Of a stretch of DNA of 64,000 nt, positions 36,228 to 45,054 are shown one piece after another (position 1 is the stretch's first letter; every line of letters starts with the position of its first letter). The notes beneath the pieces were generated by a model. That model did not search any database, was not told where the DNA came from, and worked only from the letters and a program-made list of their open reading frames with translations. Source of the stretch: Hydrogenophaga sp. (GTDB taxonomy: Bacteria > Pseudomonadota > Gammaproteobacteria > Burkholderiales > Burkholderiaceae_C); NCBI RefSeq assembly GCF_025699295.1, contig NZ_JAILWB010000003.1, positions 186,001 to 250,000 on the forward strand. The letters run 5' to 3'. Position numbers and translations under genes: made by a program.

Positions 36228-37295
36228 TCAGGGGCCCGACCGGAAAAACTCCGCCATCCTGGGCGTGCCGCCAGGGTGCCGAAACACCAGCGCCACGGCG
36301 AGCGCAGGCCCCTCTCGTTCCCAGGCCGCACGCCGATAACCCGGCATCAGGCACTCGTCCTGCAGTCGCTCCCCTGCCTGCATCGCATTGCCGAGGGCGA
36401 TGTAGTTCGGCTTCCCGTCGGCCCCGCGGGTCAGCGCGAAAAACACCCTGATGCGCGCCACCGGCGCCGCGACATCGAAGCCGTCGGGGCGAAAGCCCAG
36501 CGCAAATTCGGGCGCGCTGTCTTCGGTGGGCGCCGGTTGGTGCTCGGCCACCTGACGCTGACCGTCGGCGCCAACCCAGTGCAACCGCAGCCGGGGCGCC
36601 TGTTCGCGCGCGGTCCACATCAGGTGCAGGTCGTGGCCCTGTCGGCAGAAGGCGGGGTGGTCGTACCCGGCCGTGTCCTGCCACAGCTCGCCCGAGCGCT
36701 CGTCCACACGTTCGAGCCGCAGGCCTGGCGGGGCGATCAGTGACTGCGCGAACACCGCGCCGGCCACGGGCATGTTGAAGCGCTGCAGCGGCTGCACCGC
36801 GTGCGCCAGCGGCACCGGTGTGCCGGGGGTGCCCGGGTTGTCTTCGTGGTGGCGCGCGGCGGCCTCTAGTGGGCCAGCCGCCTGGAACAGCGCGAAGCCG
36901 GGCAGGCCGAACACCAGCAGCCCGCTCAGCGCCAGCGCCAGGCACTCGCCGCTGCTCAAGGCCGGTGAAAGGCGCCGGCCGACGCCGAAGTGGCTGCCGA
37001 ACCAGATCAGCGGCCCCGCAGTGAGCAGCAGGCCGTAGAACACAGCCAGACTTTCCATGCCCGAAACCGCGCGCGCCGGCCCCAGCACCGTCAGCACGGC
37101 CAGCGGCGCGGCCAGCAGCGACACCATGCGCAGCGCGAGCCAGCTGCCCGCCTTGTGCTGGCGCCGGAAGTGGCGCCATTCGAGCCACAGCAGCAGCAGG
37201 ACCACCGCGAGCACGAGCGCGGCGACGGTGACCCAGGTCTGCTGCTCGCTGGCGGGGAGGGCCTGCAAGGTGTTTATGTAGCGGGACATGTCCAT
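36228..37295 (-). CDS. Hypothetical membrane protein
   Basis: A 355-residue protein starting MDMSRYINTLQALPAS (alternative start six bases later). Four hydrophobic helices occupy residues about 20-40, 55-75, 80-105 and 120-140; the C-terminal 200 residues are soluble, probably periplasmic, and contain WVGADGQRQVAEHQP and GFRPDGFDVAAPVARIRVFFAL. No domain recognised. On the same strand as the AI-2E transporter gene, 131 bp upstream of it. Confidence 0.7.
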   Translation of the reverse strand: MDMSRYINTLQALPASEQQTWVTVAALVLAVVLLLLWLEWRHFRRQHKAGSWLALRMVSLLAAPLAVLTVLGPARAVSGMESLAVFYGLLLTAGPLIWFGSHFGVGRRLSPALSSGECLALALSGLLVFGLPGFALFQAAGPLEAAARHHEDNPGTPGTPVPLAHAVQPLQRFNMPVAGAVFAQSLIAPPGLRLERVDERSGELWQDTAGYDHPAFCRQGHDLHLMWTAREQAPRLRLHWVGADGQRQVAEHQPAPTEDSAPEFALGFRPDGFDVAAPVARIRVFFALTRGADGKPNYIALGNAMQAGERLQDECLMPGYRRAAWEREGPALAVALVFRHPGGTPRMAEFFRSGP

Positions 37296-37428
37296 GGTGT
37301 GCAAGGTATGAACGACAGGTATCCATCGTAGGGGCGCGCCGCCGCCTGTCCACACCGCTCGACAAGGCTGCGCAACCCGGCCATCGGGCTACCCTCACCC
37401 GACCTCGTGATCAGCCTGAAGAGCGGGA

Positions 37429-37613
37429 ATGGATGAACCGGCATCGTCTGCCACGGCCACACCGATGGCCGCGTGGGCCTGGTCACTCTTGGCGCGCTAC
37501 GACGGCGAGGTCATGCGCGTCGAACCACCCACCGCCCTGGCGCGGGCGGCCGGGCCCTGGAGCGACGCGCAGCAGGCCACCTGGACACGGCTGCACGCCT
37601 GGTCGCACCGGCC
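37429..37613 (+). other. Low-confidence ORF in a 318-bp gene-poor gap
   Basis: The 37296-37613 gap has no clear gene. An open frame starts at ATG 37429 (MDEPASSATATPMAAWAWSLLARYDGEV) and would run on into the 3' end of the LysR gene on the other strand. The first 60 residues have plausible composition but match nothing I recognise, and there is only a weak GAGCGGGA before the ATG. Otherwise I see nothing in this gap. Confidence 0.2.
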
Positions 37614-38555
37614 TCACCCCCAGACCGCTTCAAGCGCCGCCCACGCCGCAGCAATCGGAGGTTCCCCCGCGCGCGCGGCCAGGCAGATGAAGCTCAACTC
37701 GCATTCCAGCGCCACCTGATCGGCGATCACCAGGCCCCGCGCCTGGGCCTCGCGCATCGCGATCGCATCGCGCACCAGCGACAGGCCCACACCGCTGCGA
37801 ACCAGGTCGAGCATGGATGCTTCCTGGTCCACCAGCGCGACGCGGTGCGGGTCGACCCCCGAGAGCGAACCCGGGCCGAACACGCGGCGCTGCAGCCGAT
37901 GGTGTGCACTGGCCGGCGGGGTGGCCAGCCAGGGCAGGGCGGCCAGAGCCTTCCAGTCCTTGCCGCGCACCTGCGGCCCCCAGCCGGCGGGCGCGAGTAC
38001 GCGGTAGGTGAAGCGCGTGAGAGGCCGCCGCGCGTAGGCCGCGCCAGCGGGATCCTCCGGCAGATCGAGGAAGAAGCCCACGTCGAGATCGCCCTGGTCG
38101 AGCTGCGCCAGCACGTCGCCGCTCATGCCCTGGCGCAACTCCGTGCCGACCTGCGGACTGGACTCCACCAGTTGCTTCAGAAAGGCCCCCAGGCGCGTGA
38201 ACTCGGGGTCGAGAATCGTGCCGATGCGCAACAGCCCGCGCACGGTGGTGTGCAGGCCGGCGGCGGCCTGGCCGAAGTCGGCCAGGGCGGCCAGTGCCTT
38301 GTCGGCCAGCGGCAGCAAGGACATGCCGTCGCGCGTGAGCGCCATGCCTTGCGGCGTGCGGGTGAAGAGTTGCAGGCCGGTCGACTCGGCCAGTGCCTTG
38401 AGCTGCAGGCTCACGGCGGGCTGGCTCAGGTGCAGCCGCTGCGCGGCGCGCGAGACGTTGCCCTCGCGTGCCACGGCGGCAAAGGCGCGCAGGGTCTGCG
38501 GGTCCACTGTCGGCAGTGAGGGGCGGTTCTGGATAGGGGTGCTGGGGCGTTTCAT
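37614..38555 (-). CDS. LysR-family regulator, divergent from mmsA
   Basis: A 313-residue LysR protein: helix-turn-helix about residues 17-77 (FAAVAREGNVSRAAQRLHLSQPAVSLQLKAL), then an effector-binding domain. Divergent from the mmsA gene with about 90 bp between the starts, the standard layout for autoregulated LysR-target pairs, so it probably controls methylmalonate-semialdehyde/valine degradation genes. The effector is unknown. The AT-rich gap (TTATTTGCTGTGCTTATAG) could hold the LysR box. Confidence 0.9.
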   Translation of the reverse strand: MKRPSTPIQNRPSLPTVDPQTLRAFAAVAREGNVSRAAQRLHLSQPAVSLQLKALAESTGLQLFTRTPQGMALTRDGMSLLPLADKALAALADFGQAAAGLHTTVRGLLRIGTILDPEFTRLGAFLKQLVESSPQVGTELRQGMSGDVLAQLDQGDLDVGFFLDLPEDPAGAAYARRPLTRFTYRVLAPAGWGPQVRGKDWKALAALPWLATPPASAHHRLQRRVFGPGSLSGVDPHRVALVDQEASMLDLVRSGVGLSLVRDAIAMREAQARGLVIADQVALECELSFICLAARAGEPPIAAAWAALEAVWG

Positions 38556-38645
38556 TATTTGCTGTGCTTATAGTCTGCCTTCGCCGATTTCATTGGATTT
38601 TTGCACTCTTTCCTTCCACACTGTCCGAAATTACGGAGTCAGACC

Positions 38646-40157
38646 ATGAGCATTGCAAATATCGATCACTTCATCAATGGCGCGGCGGCGCCTGGCGCGT
38701 CTACTCGCCGTCAGGACGTCTTCAACCCCGCCACCGGCGCCGTGAGCGGCAAGGTCGCGCTGGCCAGCGCGGCCGACGTGGCCACCGCCGTGGCCGCTGC
38801 CCAGGCCGCCTTTCCCGCCTGGGCCGACACGCCGCCGATCCGCCGCGCGCGGGTGATGTTCAGGTTCCTCGAACTGGTGAACCAGCACAAGGACGACCTG
38901 GCCCGCATGATCACGGCCGAGCACGGCAAGGTGTTCACCGACGCGCAGGGCGAGGTCTCGCGCGGCATCGACATCATCGAATTCGCCTGCGGCATTGCGC
39001 AACTGCTCAAGGGCGACTTCACCGACCAGGTGTCGACCGGCATGGACAACTGGACCCTGCGCCAGCCGCTGGGCGTGGTGGCGGGCATCACGCCGTTCAA
39101 CTTCCCCGTGATGGTGCCCATGTGGATGTTCCCGGTGGCGATCGCCGCCGGCAACTGCTTCGTCCTCAAGCCCAGCCCGATTGACCCTTCACCTTCGTTG
39201 TTCATGGGCGAGTTGCTGAAGCAGGCCGGCCTGCCCGATGGCGTGTTCAACGTGGTGCAGGGCGACAAGGAGGCGGTGGACGCGCTGCTGGTGCACCCGG
39301 ACGTGAAGGCCATCAGCTTCGTGGGCTCCACGCCGATCGCGAACTACATCTACGAGACCGGTGCCCACCACGGCAAGCGCGTGCAGGCCCTGGGCGGCGC
39401 CAAGAACCACATGGTGGTGATGCCCGACGCCGACCTGGACCAGGCGGTGGACGCGCTGATCGGCTCGGCATACGGCTCGGCTGGTGAACGCTGCATGGCC
39501 ATCAGCGTGGCGGTGCTGGTGGGCGATGTGGCCGAGCGCATCATGCCGAAGTTGATCGAACGCACGAAGACGCTCAAGGTGCTCAACGGCACGAATCTCG
39601 CCGCCGAGATGGGCCCCATCGTCACGGCGGCCGCGCACGCGCGCATCACCGGCTACATCGAGGCCGGCGCGAAGGAAGGCGCGAAGCTGCTGGTGGACGG
39701 GCGCGGCTTTGACGCTTCGCAAACGGGCGAAGGCTGCGGCAAGGGCTTCTGGATGGGCGGCACGCTGTTCGACCACGTGACGACCGACATGAAGATCTAC
39801 AAGGAAGAAATCTTCGGCCCGGTGCTCAGTTGCGTGCGCGTGCCCGACTTCGCGAAGGCGGTGCAGATCATCAACGAGCACGAGTTCGGCAACGGTGTGA
39901 GTTGCTTCACGCGCGACGGCAACGTGGCGCGCGAGTTCGCGCGGCGCATCCAGGTCGGCATGGTCGGCATCAACGTGCCGATTCCGGTGCCCATGGCCTG
40001 GCACGGCTTCGGTGGCTGGAAGAAGAGCCTGTTCGGCGACATGCACGCCTACGGCGAAGAGGGCGTGCGCTTCTACACCAAGCAGAAATCCATCATGCAG
40101 CGCTGGCCGGAGAGCATCGGCAAAGGTGCCGAGTTCGTGATGCCCACGGCGAGGTAG
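38646..40157 (+). CDS. mmsA: CoA-acylating methylmalonate-semialdehyde dehydrogenase
   Basis: A 503-residue aldehyde dehydrogenase superfamily enzyme that converts methylmalonate or malonate semialdehyde plus CoA to propionyl-CoA or acetyl-CoA in valine and inositol degradation. The nucleophile is C283 ([10 protein letters not shown]). In place of the glutamate base there is the CoA-type segment [17 protein letters not shown], which separates MmsA from other ALDHs, and [16 protein letters not shown] is characteristic. Start at [13 protein letters not shown]. Regulated probably by the divergent LysR protein. No mmsB or acyl-CoA dehydrogenase is adjacent in the window. Confidence 0.95.
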   Translation: MSIANIDHFINGAAAPGASTRRQDVFNPATGAVSGKVALASAADVATAVAAAQAAFPAWADTPPIRRARVMFRFLELVNQHKDDLARMITAEHGKVFTDAQGEVSRGIDIIEFACGIAQLLKGDFTDQVSTGMDNWTLRQPLGVVAGITPFNFPVMVPMWMFPVAIAAGNCFVLKPSPIDPSPSLFMGELLKQAGLPDGVFNVVQGDKEAVDALLVHPDVKAISFVGSTPIANYIYETGAHHGKRVQALGGAKNHMVVMPDADLDQAVDALIGSAYGSAGERCMAISVAVLVGDVAERIMPKLIERTKTLKVLNGTNLAAEMGPIVTAAAHARITGYIEAGAKEGAKLLVDGRGFDASQTGEGCGKGFWMGGTLFDHVTTDMKIYKEEIFGPVLSCVRVPDFAKAVQIINEHEFGNGVSCFTRDGNVAREFARRIQVGMVGINVPIPVPMAWHGFGGWKKSLFGDMHAYGEEGVRFYTKQKSIMQRWPESIGKGAEFVMPTAR

Positions 40158-40160
40158 AAA

Positions 40161-40252
40161 TGCCCCCCTGCGCGCCTGCGGCGCTTCCCCCCGGTGGGGG
40201 GACGCAGCCTGAGGACCGGCGGAGCCGGATCCTCGGCTGCCCTGGCTGGGTG
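40161..40252. repeat. Intergenic GC-hairpin repeat, copy D
   Basis: CCCCCC-GGT-GGGGGG (40187-40201) preceded by CTGCGCGCCTGCGGCG, and followed by an inverted GAGGATCCGG-like pair (GAGGACCGG / CCGGATCCTC, 40211-40234). Lies just after the mmsA stop and before the DUF2007 gene. Same family as the other four copies. Confidence 0.65.
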
Positions 40253-40275
40253 GGTTGACGCACGGGAGGCGGACC

Positions 40276-40569
40276 ATGACCGACGGCAATTCGGACTACG
40301 ACCCTGAATTGGGGGACTGGAGAACGCTTGTGACGTTCTTCAGCCCCACCGAGGCCTTTCTGCTGCGCGGCTGCCTGCAGGCCGGCGGCGTGCCGGCCGC
40401 GGTGGCCGATGCGCACCTGGTGCAGACGCACACGCTGCTCGCGGGTGCGATCCCCGTGCGCGTGCTGGTCCCCGCGGGCCGCTTCGCCGAGGCCGAGGCG
40501 GTTGTGGCGGCCTTTCAGCGGGGTGACTTCAGCCTGGACGACACCGATCCCCAAGAAGAAGAGACATGA
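40276..40569 (+). CDS. DUF2007-domain small protein
   Basis: A 97-residue cytoplasmic protein with the DUF2007 (putative signal-transducing) fold: TLVTFFSPTEAFLLRGCLQAGGVPAAVADAHLV and IPVRVLVPAGRFAEAEAVVAAF, a two-half alpha/beta domain likely to bind another protein or ligand. GGGAGGC precedes ATG 40276. Its stop overlaps the start of the GMC oxidoreductase gene by 4 bp, so the two are translationally coupled. Function unknown. Confidence 0.85.
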   Translation: MTDGNSDYDPELGDWRTLVTFFSPTEAFLLRGCLQAGGVPAAVADAHLVQTHTLLAGAIPVRVLVPAGRFAEAEAVVAAFQRGDFSLDDTDPQEEET

Positions 40570-42224
40570 ACGACACCACCACCTTCGACTTCATCGTCAT
40601 CGGCGCCGGCACCGCGGGCTGTCTGCTCGCGAACCGGCTGAGCGCCGACCCGGCGACGCGCGTGCTGCTCATCGAAGCCGGCCGCAAGGACGACTACCAC
40701 TGGATCCACATTCCCGTGGGCTACCTGTACTGCATCGGTAACCCGCGCACCGACTGGCTCTACCAGACCGAGCCCGACCCCGGCCTCAACGGCCGGCGGC
40801 TGCGCTACCCGCGCGGCAAGACACTGGGCGGTTGCTCCAGCATCAACGGCATGATCTACATGCGGGGCCAGGCGCGCGACTACGACCACTGGGCCGCGCT
40901 CACCGGTGACGACGCCTGGCGCTGGGACAACGCGCTGCCCGACTTCAAGGCGCACGAGGATCACCACCGGCTCGACGCCGCGCAGGACCCGGCGTTCGCG
41001 CAACTGCATGGCCACGGCGGTGAATGGCGCATCGAGAAGCAGCGCCTGCGCTGGGACATCCTCGACGCGTTTGCGCAAGCCGCTCAGCAGGCCGGCGTGC
41101 CGGCCACCGCTGACTTCAACACCGGCGACAACGAGGGCGTGGGCTATTTCGAAGTGAACCAGAAGGCCGGCTGGCGCTGGAACGCGTCCAAGGCCTTCCT
41201 GCGGCCGGTGCAGCAGCGGCGCAACCTCACGGTGTGGACGCAGACCACCACCGACAGACTGGTGCTGGAGCGCGGCGCGGACGGCGCGCTGCGCTGCACC
41301 GGCGCCGAGCTGCGGCGCAACGGCCAGCGTGTGACGGTGCGCGCCACGCAGGAGGTGGTGCTCAGCGCCGGCAGCATCGGTTCGCCCGCGCTCCTGCAAC
41401 GCTCGGGCATCGGTCCTGCGGGCCTGCTGCGGCAACACGGTATCGATGTGTGGCATGAGCTGCCGGGTGTTGGCGAGAACCTGCAGGACCACCTGCAGAT
41501 CCGCGCGGTGTTCAAGGTGCAGGGCGCCACCACGCTCAACGTGCTGGCGAGCTCGCTCTGGGGCAAGGGCAGGATCGGCCTGGAATACGCGCTGCGCCGC
41601 AGCGGCCCCATGAGCATGGCGCCCAGCCAGCTCGGTGCCTTCACCCGCAGTGATGCGAGCCAGCCCCACCCCAACCTCGAGTACCACGTGCAGCCGCTCA
41701 GCCTGGACGCGTTCGGCGAACCGCTGCACAGCTTCCCGGCCTTCACCGCGAGCGTGTGCAACCTCAACCCCGGCAGCCGCGGCCATGTGCGCATCACCTC
41801 GGCGAACGCCGACGACGCACCCGCGATCGCGCCCAACTACCTCAGCACGCCCGAGGACCGGCAGGTGGCCGCCGACAGCCTGCGCGTGACGCGGCGCATC
41901 GTCGCCCAACCGGCGCTGGCGAAGTACCAGCCCGAGGAATTCAAGCCCGGCACGCAGTACCAGAGCGACGAGGAGCTCGCGCGCCTGGCCGGCGACATCG
42001 CCAGCACCATCTTCCATCCGGTCGGCACCACGAAGATGGGCCGCGCCGAAGACGCCATGGCGGTGGTGGACAGCCAGCTGCGCGTGCGCGGCGTGGCTGG
42101 CCTGCGCGTGGTGGACGCGGGCGTGATGCCCACCATCACCAGCGGCAACACCAACAGCCCGACGCTGATGATCGCGGAGAAGGCAGCGAAGTGGATCGTG
42201 CAGGAAACCGCCCAGCGCCGTTGA
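40566..42224 (+). CDS. GMC-family FAD oxidoreductase (choline dehydrogenase-like)
   Basis: A 552-residue flavoprotein of the glucose-methanol-choline family. FAD-binding Rossmann motif IGAGTAGCLLANRL near residue 13, GMC signature 1 around PRGKTLGGCSSINGMIYMRG, signature 2 in SAGSIGSPALLQRSGIG, and the C-terminal active-site segment (IFHPVGTTKMG; PTITSGNTNSPTLM). It oxidises an alcohol substrate; BetA-like but no betaine aldehyde dehydrogenase is adjacent, so choline is not assured. Coupled to the DUF2007 gene. Confidence 0.93.
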   Translation: MNDTTTFDFIVIGAGTAGCLLANRLSADPATRVLLIEAGRKDDYHWIHIPVGYLYCIGNPRTDWLYQTEPDPGLNGRRLRYPRGKTLGGCSSINGMIYMRGQARDYDHWAALTGDDAWRWDNALPDFKAHEDHHRLDAAQDPAFAQLHGHGGEWRIEKQRLRWDILDAFAQAAQQAGVPATADFNTGDNEGVGYFEVNQKAGWRWNASKAFLRPVQQRRNLTVWTQTTTDRLVLERGADGALRCTGAELRRNGQRVTVRATQEVVLSAGSIGSPALLQRSGIGPAGLLRQHGIDVWHELPGVGENLQDHLQIRAVFKVQGATTLNVLASSLWGKGRIGLEYALRRSGPMSMAPSQLGAFTRSDASQPHPNLEYHVQPLSLDAFGEPLHSFPAFTASVCNLNPGSRGHVRITSANADDAPAIAPNYLSTPEDRQVAADSLRVTRRIVAQPALAKYQPEEFKPGTQYQSDEELARLAGDIASTIFHPVGTTKMGRAEDAMAVVDSQLRVRGVAGLRVVDAGVMPTITSGNTNSPTLMIAEKAAKWIVQETAQRR

Positions 42225-42266
42225 CGCGGAGTCCTCCCCGCAGGGGAGCCGGTGGCCCGGGCCGGC

Positions 42267-42578
42267 TTATCTCAGGCGGCCGATGTAGCGGTGCTCTTCG
42301 AGTGGCGGTGCGTCTCGCAGCACTTGCGCTGCCACTTCCAGCATGGTCCTGCGCGGGACTGTGCCCATGCCCACGATGGCGGCTTCCAGCTTGTCGGCCC
42401 ATTGCAGCAGTTCCACATGGCCGTCGATCGCCGCCTTTTCACGCGCGTGCCGCACGATTTCACGCGCGTAGTCGGCATTCGTCGCCATCCACTCCGTGTC
42501 GGTCACGCGGCCGGTCTTGCGGCGCAGCAGCACGTGCAGGTGCGCCGCAATGGCGAAAGCGTCGCCGCTGGTGCTCAT
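42267..42578 (-). CDS. Hypothetical protein co-transcribed with the second ammonium transporter
   Basis: A 103-residue soluble helical protein (MSTSGDAFAIAAHLHVLLRRKTGRV...). It starts one base after the stop codon of the ammonium transporter gene, so the two are a tight operon. No domain recognised; the central ATNADYAREIVRHAREKA segment looks like a helical hairpin. Given its position it could be a modulator of the transporter, but that is only inference. Convergent with the GMC gene. Confidence 0.75.
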   Translation of the reverse strand: MSTSGDAFAIAAHLHVLLRRKTGRVTDTEWMATNADYAREIVRHAREKAAIDGHVELLQWADKLEAAIVGMGTVPRRTMLEVAAQVLRDAPPLEEHRYIGRLR

Positions 42579-42579
42579 C

Positions 42580-43977
42580 TCAGTGGCCCAGTTGCTCGTT
42601 GTGGAGTGCCGTGTCCAGCCCCACGCGCTCCACGCCCTCGCGCACGCGCAAGGTGGCAAAGCGCGAGGTGATCCACAGCACCACGGCCGTCATCACCAGG
42701 CTGTAGCCCAGCACCGCCACACAGGCGATCAGCTGCGCCAGCATGCTGGACTGCACGCCGGAGATCGCCGGGTCGGCCAGTGCGCCGGTGAGCAGCGCGC
42801 CCACGATGCCGCCCACACCGTGCACACCGAACACGTCGAGTGAGTCGTCGGCGCGCAGCCTGCGCTTGAGCGCGGTGGCACCCCAGTAGCAGGCCACGCC
42901 CGCCACCAGGCCGATGAGCAGCGCGCCGCGTGGCGTGACGAAGCCCGCTGCCGGCGTGATGGCCACCAGGCCCGCGACCACGCCCGAACACAGGCCCAGC
43001 AGCGAGGCGCGCTTGCGCGCCAGCCACTCCGCGCCCATCCACGACAGCGCGCCCGCCGCCGCCGCGATGTGCGTCACCAGCAGCGCCAGGCCGGCGCGGC
43101 CGTCGGCGGTGAGTGCCGAGCCGGCGTTGAAGCCGAACCAGCCCACCCACAGCAGGCCGGTGCCCGCCATGGTCAGGCCGAGGTTGAAGGGCACGAAGGG
43201 TTCTTGGCCGTAGCCCGAACGCGGGCCCAGCGCATAGGCACAGACCAGCGCGGCCGCGCCGGCGTTGATGTGCACCACCGCGCCGCCGGCGAAGTCCAGC
43301 GCGCCGAGCTGCGCCAGCCAGCCGCCCGGCTCCCACACCCAGTGCGCGATCGGTGCATACACCAGCAGCAGCCACAGGCCGGCAAACAGCAGCAGCGCGC
43401 CAAAGTGCATGCGTTCGACCAGCGCGCCCACCACCAGCGCACAGGTGATGATGGCAAAGGTGAGCTGGAACATCGCGAACACCGACTCGGGCAGGTGCGG
43501 CGCGATGTGGCTCACCGCCACCTGCCCGGTGCTGCCCAGGTATTCCATGCCGGAGAAGCCCAGGCGCTGCAGACCGCCGATGAAGCCACTGCCGGGCGTG
43601 AACGCCAGCGAGTAGCCCAGCGCGAACCACAGCACACTGACCACGGCGGCGATGCCGACCACGCTGGCCATGGTATTGATCACGTTGAGCCGACGCACCA
43701 TGCCGCCGTAGAACAGGGCGATGCCGGGCAGCGTCATGAGCAGCACCAGCGCGGTGCTGACCATGAGCCAGGCGGTGTCGGCGCCCTGGATCGTGCTGGC
43801 CGCCACCAGGCCGGGTGCGGCAAGAGCCGCCACCGCGGGTGCGGCTTCGGGCATGGGCGCGGTCTGCGCTGCGGCGGCCAGAGGCGCCAGCCACAGGGCG
43901 ATCAGGGCGGGTGAATAAGGGAGCTTTCGGGTGGGTTCAGGGGGTTGAAAGGGGTGCGGGACGCGTGTGTGGTGCAT
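42580..43977 (-). CDS. amt: Second ammonium transporter (Amt family)
   Basis: A 465-residue Amt protein with a cleavable signal-like N-terminus and about 11 helices. Pore histidines are seen in DFAGGAVVHINAGAAALV and FGVHGVGGIVGALLTG. It is distinct from the glnK-linked AmtB: it has no neighbouring P-II gene, and the sequence before the first helix is shorter. The start at MHHTRVPHPFQ is the first credible one; a longer frame to 44160 runs through the promoter. A strong sigma-54 promoter and NtrC dyad lie upstream, so it is probably also induced by nitrogen limitation. Confidence 0.93.
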   Translation of the reverse strand: MHHTRVPHPFQPPEPTRKLPYSPALIALWLAPLAAAAQTAPMPEAAPAVAALAAPGLVAASTIQGADTAWLMVSTALVLLMTLPGIALFYGGMVRRLNVINTMASVVGIAAVVSVLWFALGYSLAFTPGSGFIGGLQRLGFSGMEYLGSTGQVAVSHIAPHLPESVFAMFQLTFAIITCALVVGALVERMHFGALLLFAGLWLLLVYAPIAHWVWEPGGWLAQLGALDFAGGAVVHINAGAAALVCAYALGPRSGYGQEPFVPFNLGLTMAGTGLLWVGWFGFNAGSALTADGRAGLALLVTHIAAAAGALSWMGAEWLARKRASLLGLCSGVVAGLVAITPAAGFVTPRGALLIGLVAGVACYWGATALKRRLRADDSLDVFGVHGVGGIVGALLTGALADPAISGVQSSMLAQLIACVAVLGYSLVMTAVVLWITSRFATLRVREGVERVGLDTALHNEQLGH

Positions 43978-44009
43978 GTTTTGACCTGTTTCCAACGACG
44001 CCCGGCCCT

Positions 44010-44028
44010 CCGCATATCCTGTGCCAAG
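44010..44028 (-). promoter_or_regulatory. Sigma-54 promoter of the second amt gene
   Basis: Read on the minus strand: TTGGCACAGGATATGCGG, an excellent -24/-12 match, with GG (44025-44024) and GC (44013-44012) separated by 10 bases. About 35 bp upstream of the amt ATG at 43977. Requires an NtrC-type activator. Confidence 0.8.
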
Positions 44029-44056
44029 GGTTGACCCGCACAAGGGAAAGCCCCGA

Positions 44057-44072
44057 TGCACATCTGTGGTGC
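44057..44072. promoter_or_regulatory. NtrC-binding dyad upstream of the second amt gene
   Basis: TGCAC-ATCTGT-GGTGC is a perfect match to the NtrC consensus TGCAC-N6-GGTGC, placed about 30-45 bp upstream of the sigma-54 promoter on the minus strand. It could equally serve a transcript on the plus strand. Confidence 0.75.
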
Positions 44073-44099
44073 GAGCCGCTAAAGTGCTTGCACTCGCCA

Positions 44100-44224
44100 A
44101 CAGCGCACTGCGCTGGTGACCGCGGGGGACCGAGGAGACAACCCAGTCCAAGCAGAACACACGTTTCAGCGTCCTCCAGAGATGCCAGATTGTTCAAACC
44201 GACCCGAAAGGGTCGGTTTTTTTT
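44100..44224 (+). ncRNA. Candidate structured RNA ending in a strong terminator
   Basis: No gene precedes the terminator at 44197-44224 on the plus strand, so it must end an unannotated transcript or act as a leader attenuator. The 100-odd bases before it can fold: AGCGC-ACT-GCGCT hairpin (44102-44114 region), and GGGGGAC (about 44124-44130) with GTCCTCC (44171-44177, one G-U pair) around an unpaired AGAACACAC stretch. No ORF with a start and ribosome-binding site is visible. The 5' end is unknown; a weak TTGC-containing sigma-54-like box near 44088 is not convincing. Alternatives: cis leader of the downstream TSUP gene. Confidence 0.4.
44197..44224 (+). terminator. Orphan Rho-independent terminator
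   Basis: AACCGACCC (44197-44205), GAAA tetraloop, GGGTCGGTT (44210-44218), then T8 overall. Nine-base perfect stem with a GNRA loop is very stable. The T run is on the plus strand only, so the direction is fixed. There is no known plus-strand gene upstream for about 2 kb; the next plus gene starts 68 bp later. Confidence 0.85.
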
Positions 44225-44291
44225 CGCCGGTGCCGTGCGCCGCGTCACGCCGGCGCCAGGGCGCCACCGGCTCGCGGTGACAATCCCCGGC

Positions 44292-45053
44292 ATGGAACTG
44301 CTGCTTGTCTCGCTGGCCTCGCTGTTTGCCGGCTTCGTGGATTCGATCGTGGGCGGCGGTGGCCTCATTCTGGTGCCCGCACTGTTCGCGATGTTTCCCG
44401 CCACCCACCCGGCCACGCTGTTCGGCGTGAACAAGGGCGCCTCGGTCTGGGGCACGGCCGCCGCGACGCTGCAGTACGCACGGCGCGTGCAGATGCCCTG
44501 GCATGCGCTGCTGCCCGCCGCCGCTGTCGGTTTTGTCGGTTCGATGGCGGGCGCCTGGACCGTCACCGTGATCTCGCCCGACTTCCTGCGCCGCGCCCTG
44601 CCGCTGGTGTTGCTGATCGTGCTGGGCTACACCCTGGCGCGCAAGGAGCTGGGGCGCCACCACGCGCCGCGCTTCGAGGGTCGGCGCGAGGCGGCTGCGG
44701 CCTGCGTGCTGGGCGCCACCATCGGCTTCTACGACGGCTTCTTCGGCCCCGGCACCGGCAGCTTCTTCGTGTTCCTGTTCGTGCGCTGGCTGGGTTACGA
44801 CTTCCTGCACGCCAGCGCCAGCGCCAAGCTGCTCAACACCGCCTCCAACCTGGCTGCGCTGCTGCTGTTTGCCTGGAAAGGCCATGTGTGGTGGCACTTC
44901 GTGCTGGCCATGGCCGTGGCCAATGTGCTGGGCAGCGTGCTCGGCACGCGGCTGGCGCTCAAACACGGCAGCGGCTTCGTGCGCGGGGTGTTCATCGTCG
45001 TCGTCTTCGCGCTGATCCTGAAGACCACCTACGACGCCTGGATCAGGGCTTGA
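44292..45053 (+). CDS. TSUP (TauE/SafE) family sulfite/organosulfonate exporter
   Basis: A 253-residue membrane protein with eight predicted helices and the two-repeat TSUP pattern: SLASLFAGFVDSIVGGGGLILVPAL near the N-terminus and VLGATIGFYDGFFGPGTGSFF in the second half. Family members export sulfite, sulfoacetate or related anions. Start at ATG 44292 (MELLLVSLASL). The terminator/candidate RNA lies just upstream. Convergent with mrdA, whose stop codon begins 2 bp after this one. Confidence 0.88.
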   Translation: MELLLVSLASLFAGFVDSIVGGGGLILVPALFAMFPATHPATLFGVNKGASVWGTAAATLQYARRVQMPWHALLPAAAVGFVGSMAGAWTVTVISPDFLRRALPLVLLIVLGYTLARKELGRHHAPRFEGRREAAAACVLGATIGFYDGFFGPGTGSFFVFLFVRWLGYDFLHASASAKLLNTASNLAALLLFAWKGHVWWHFVLAMAVANVLGSVLGTRLALKHGSGFVRGVFIVVVFALILKTTYDAWIRA

Positions 45054-45054
45054 C

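Noticed and set aside
44080..44100. A sigma-54 promoter on the plus strand for the candidate RNA
   Set aside because: A TTGC box is present but the -24 GG is missing, so the match is too weak to claim.
43815..44291. Plus-strand open frame continuing upstream of the TSUP transporter
   Set aside because: It crosses the amt gene start, sigma-54 promoter, NtrC site and terminator; the first family-like residues begin at ATG 44292.
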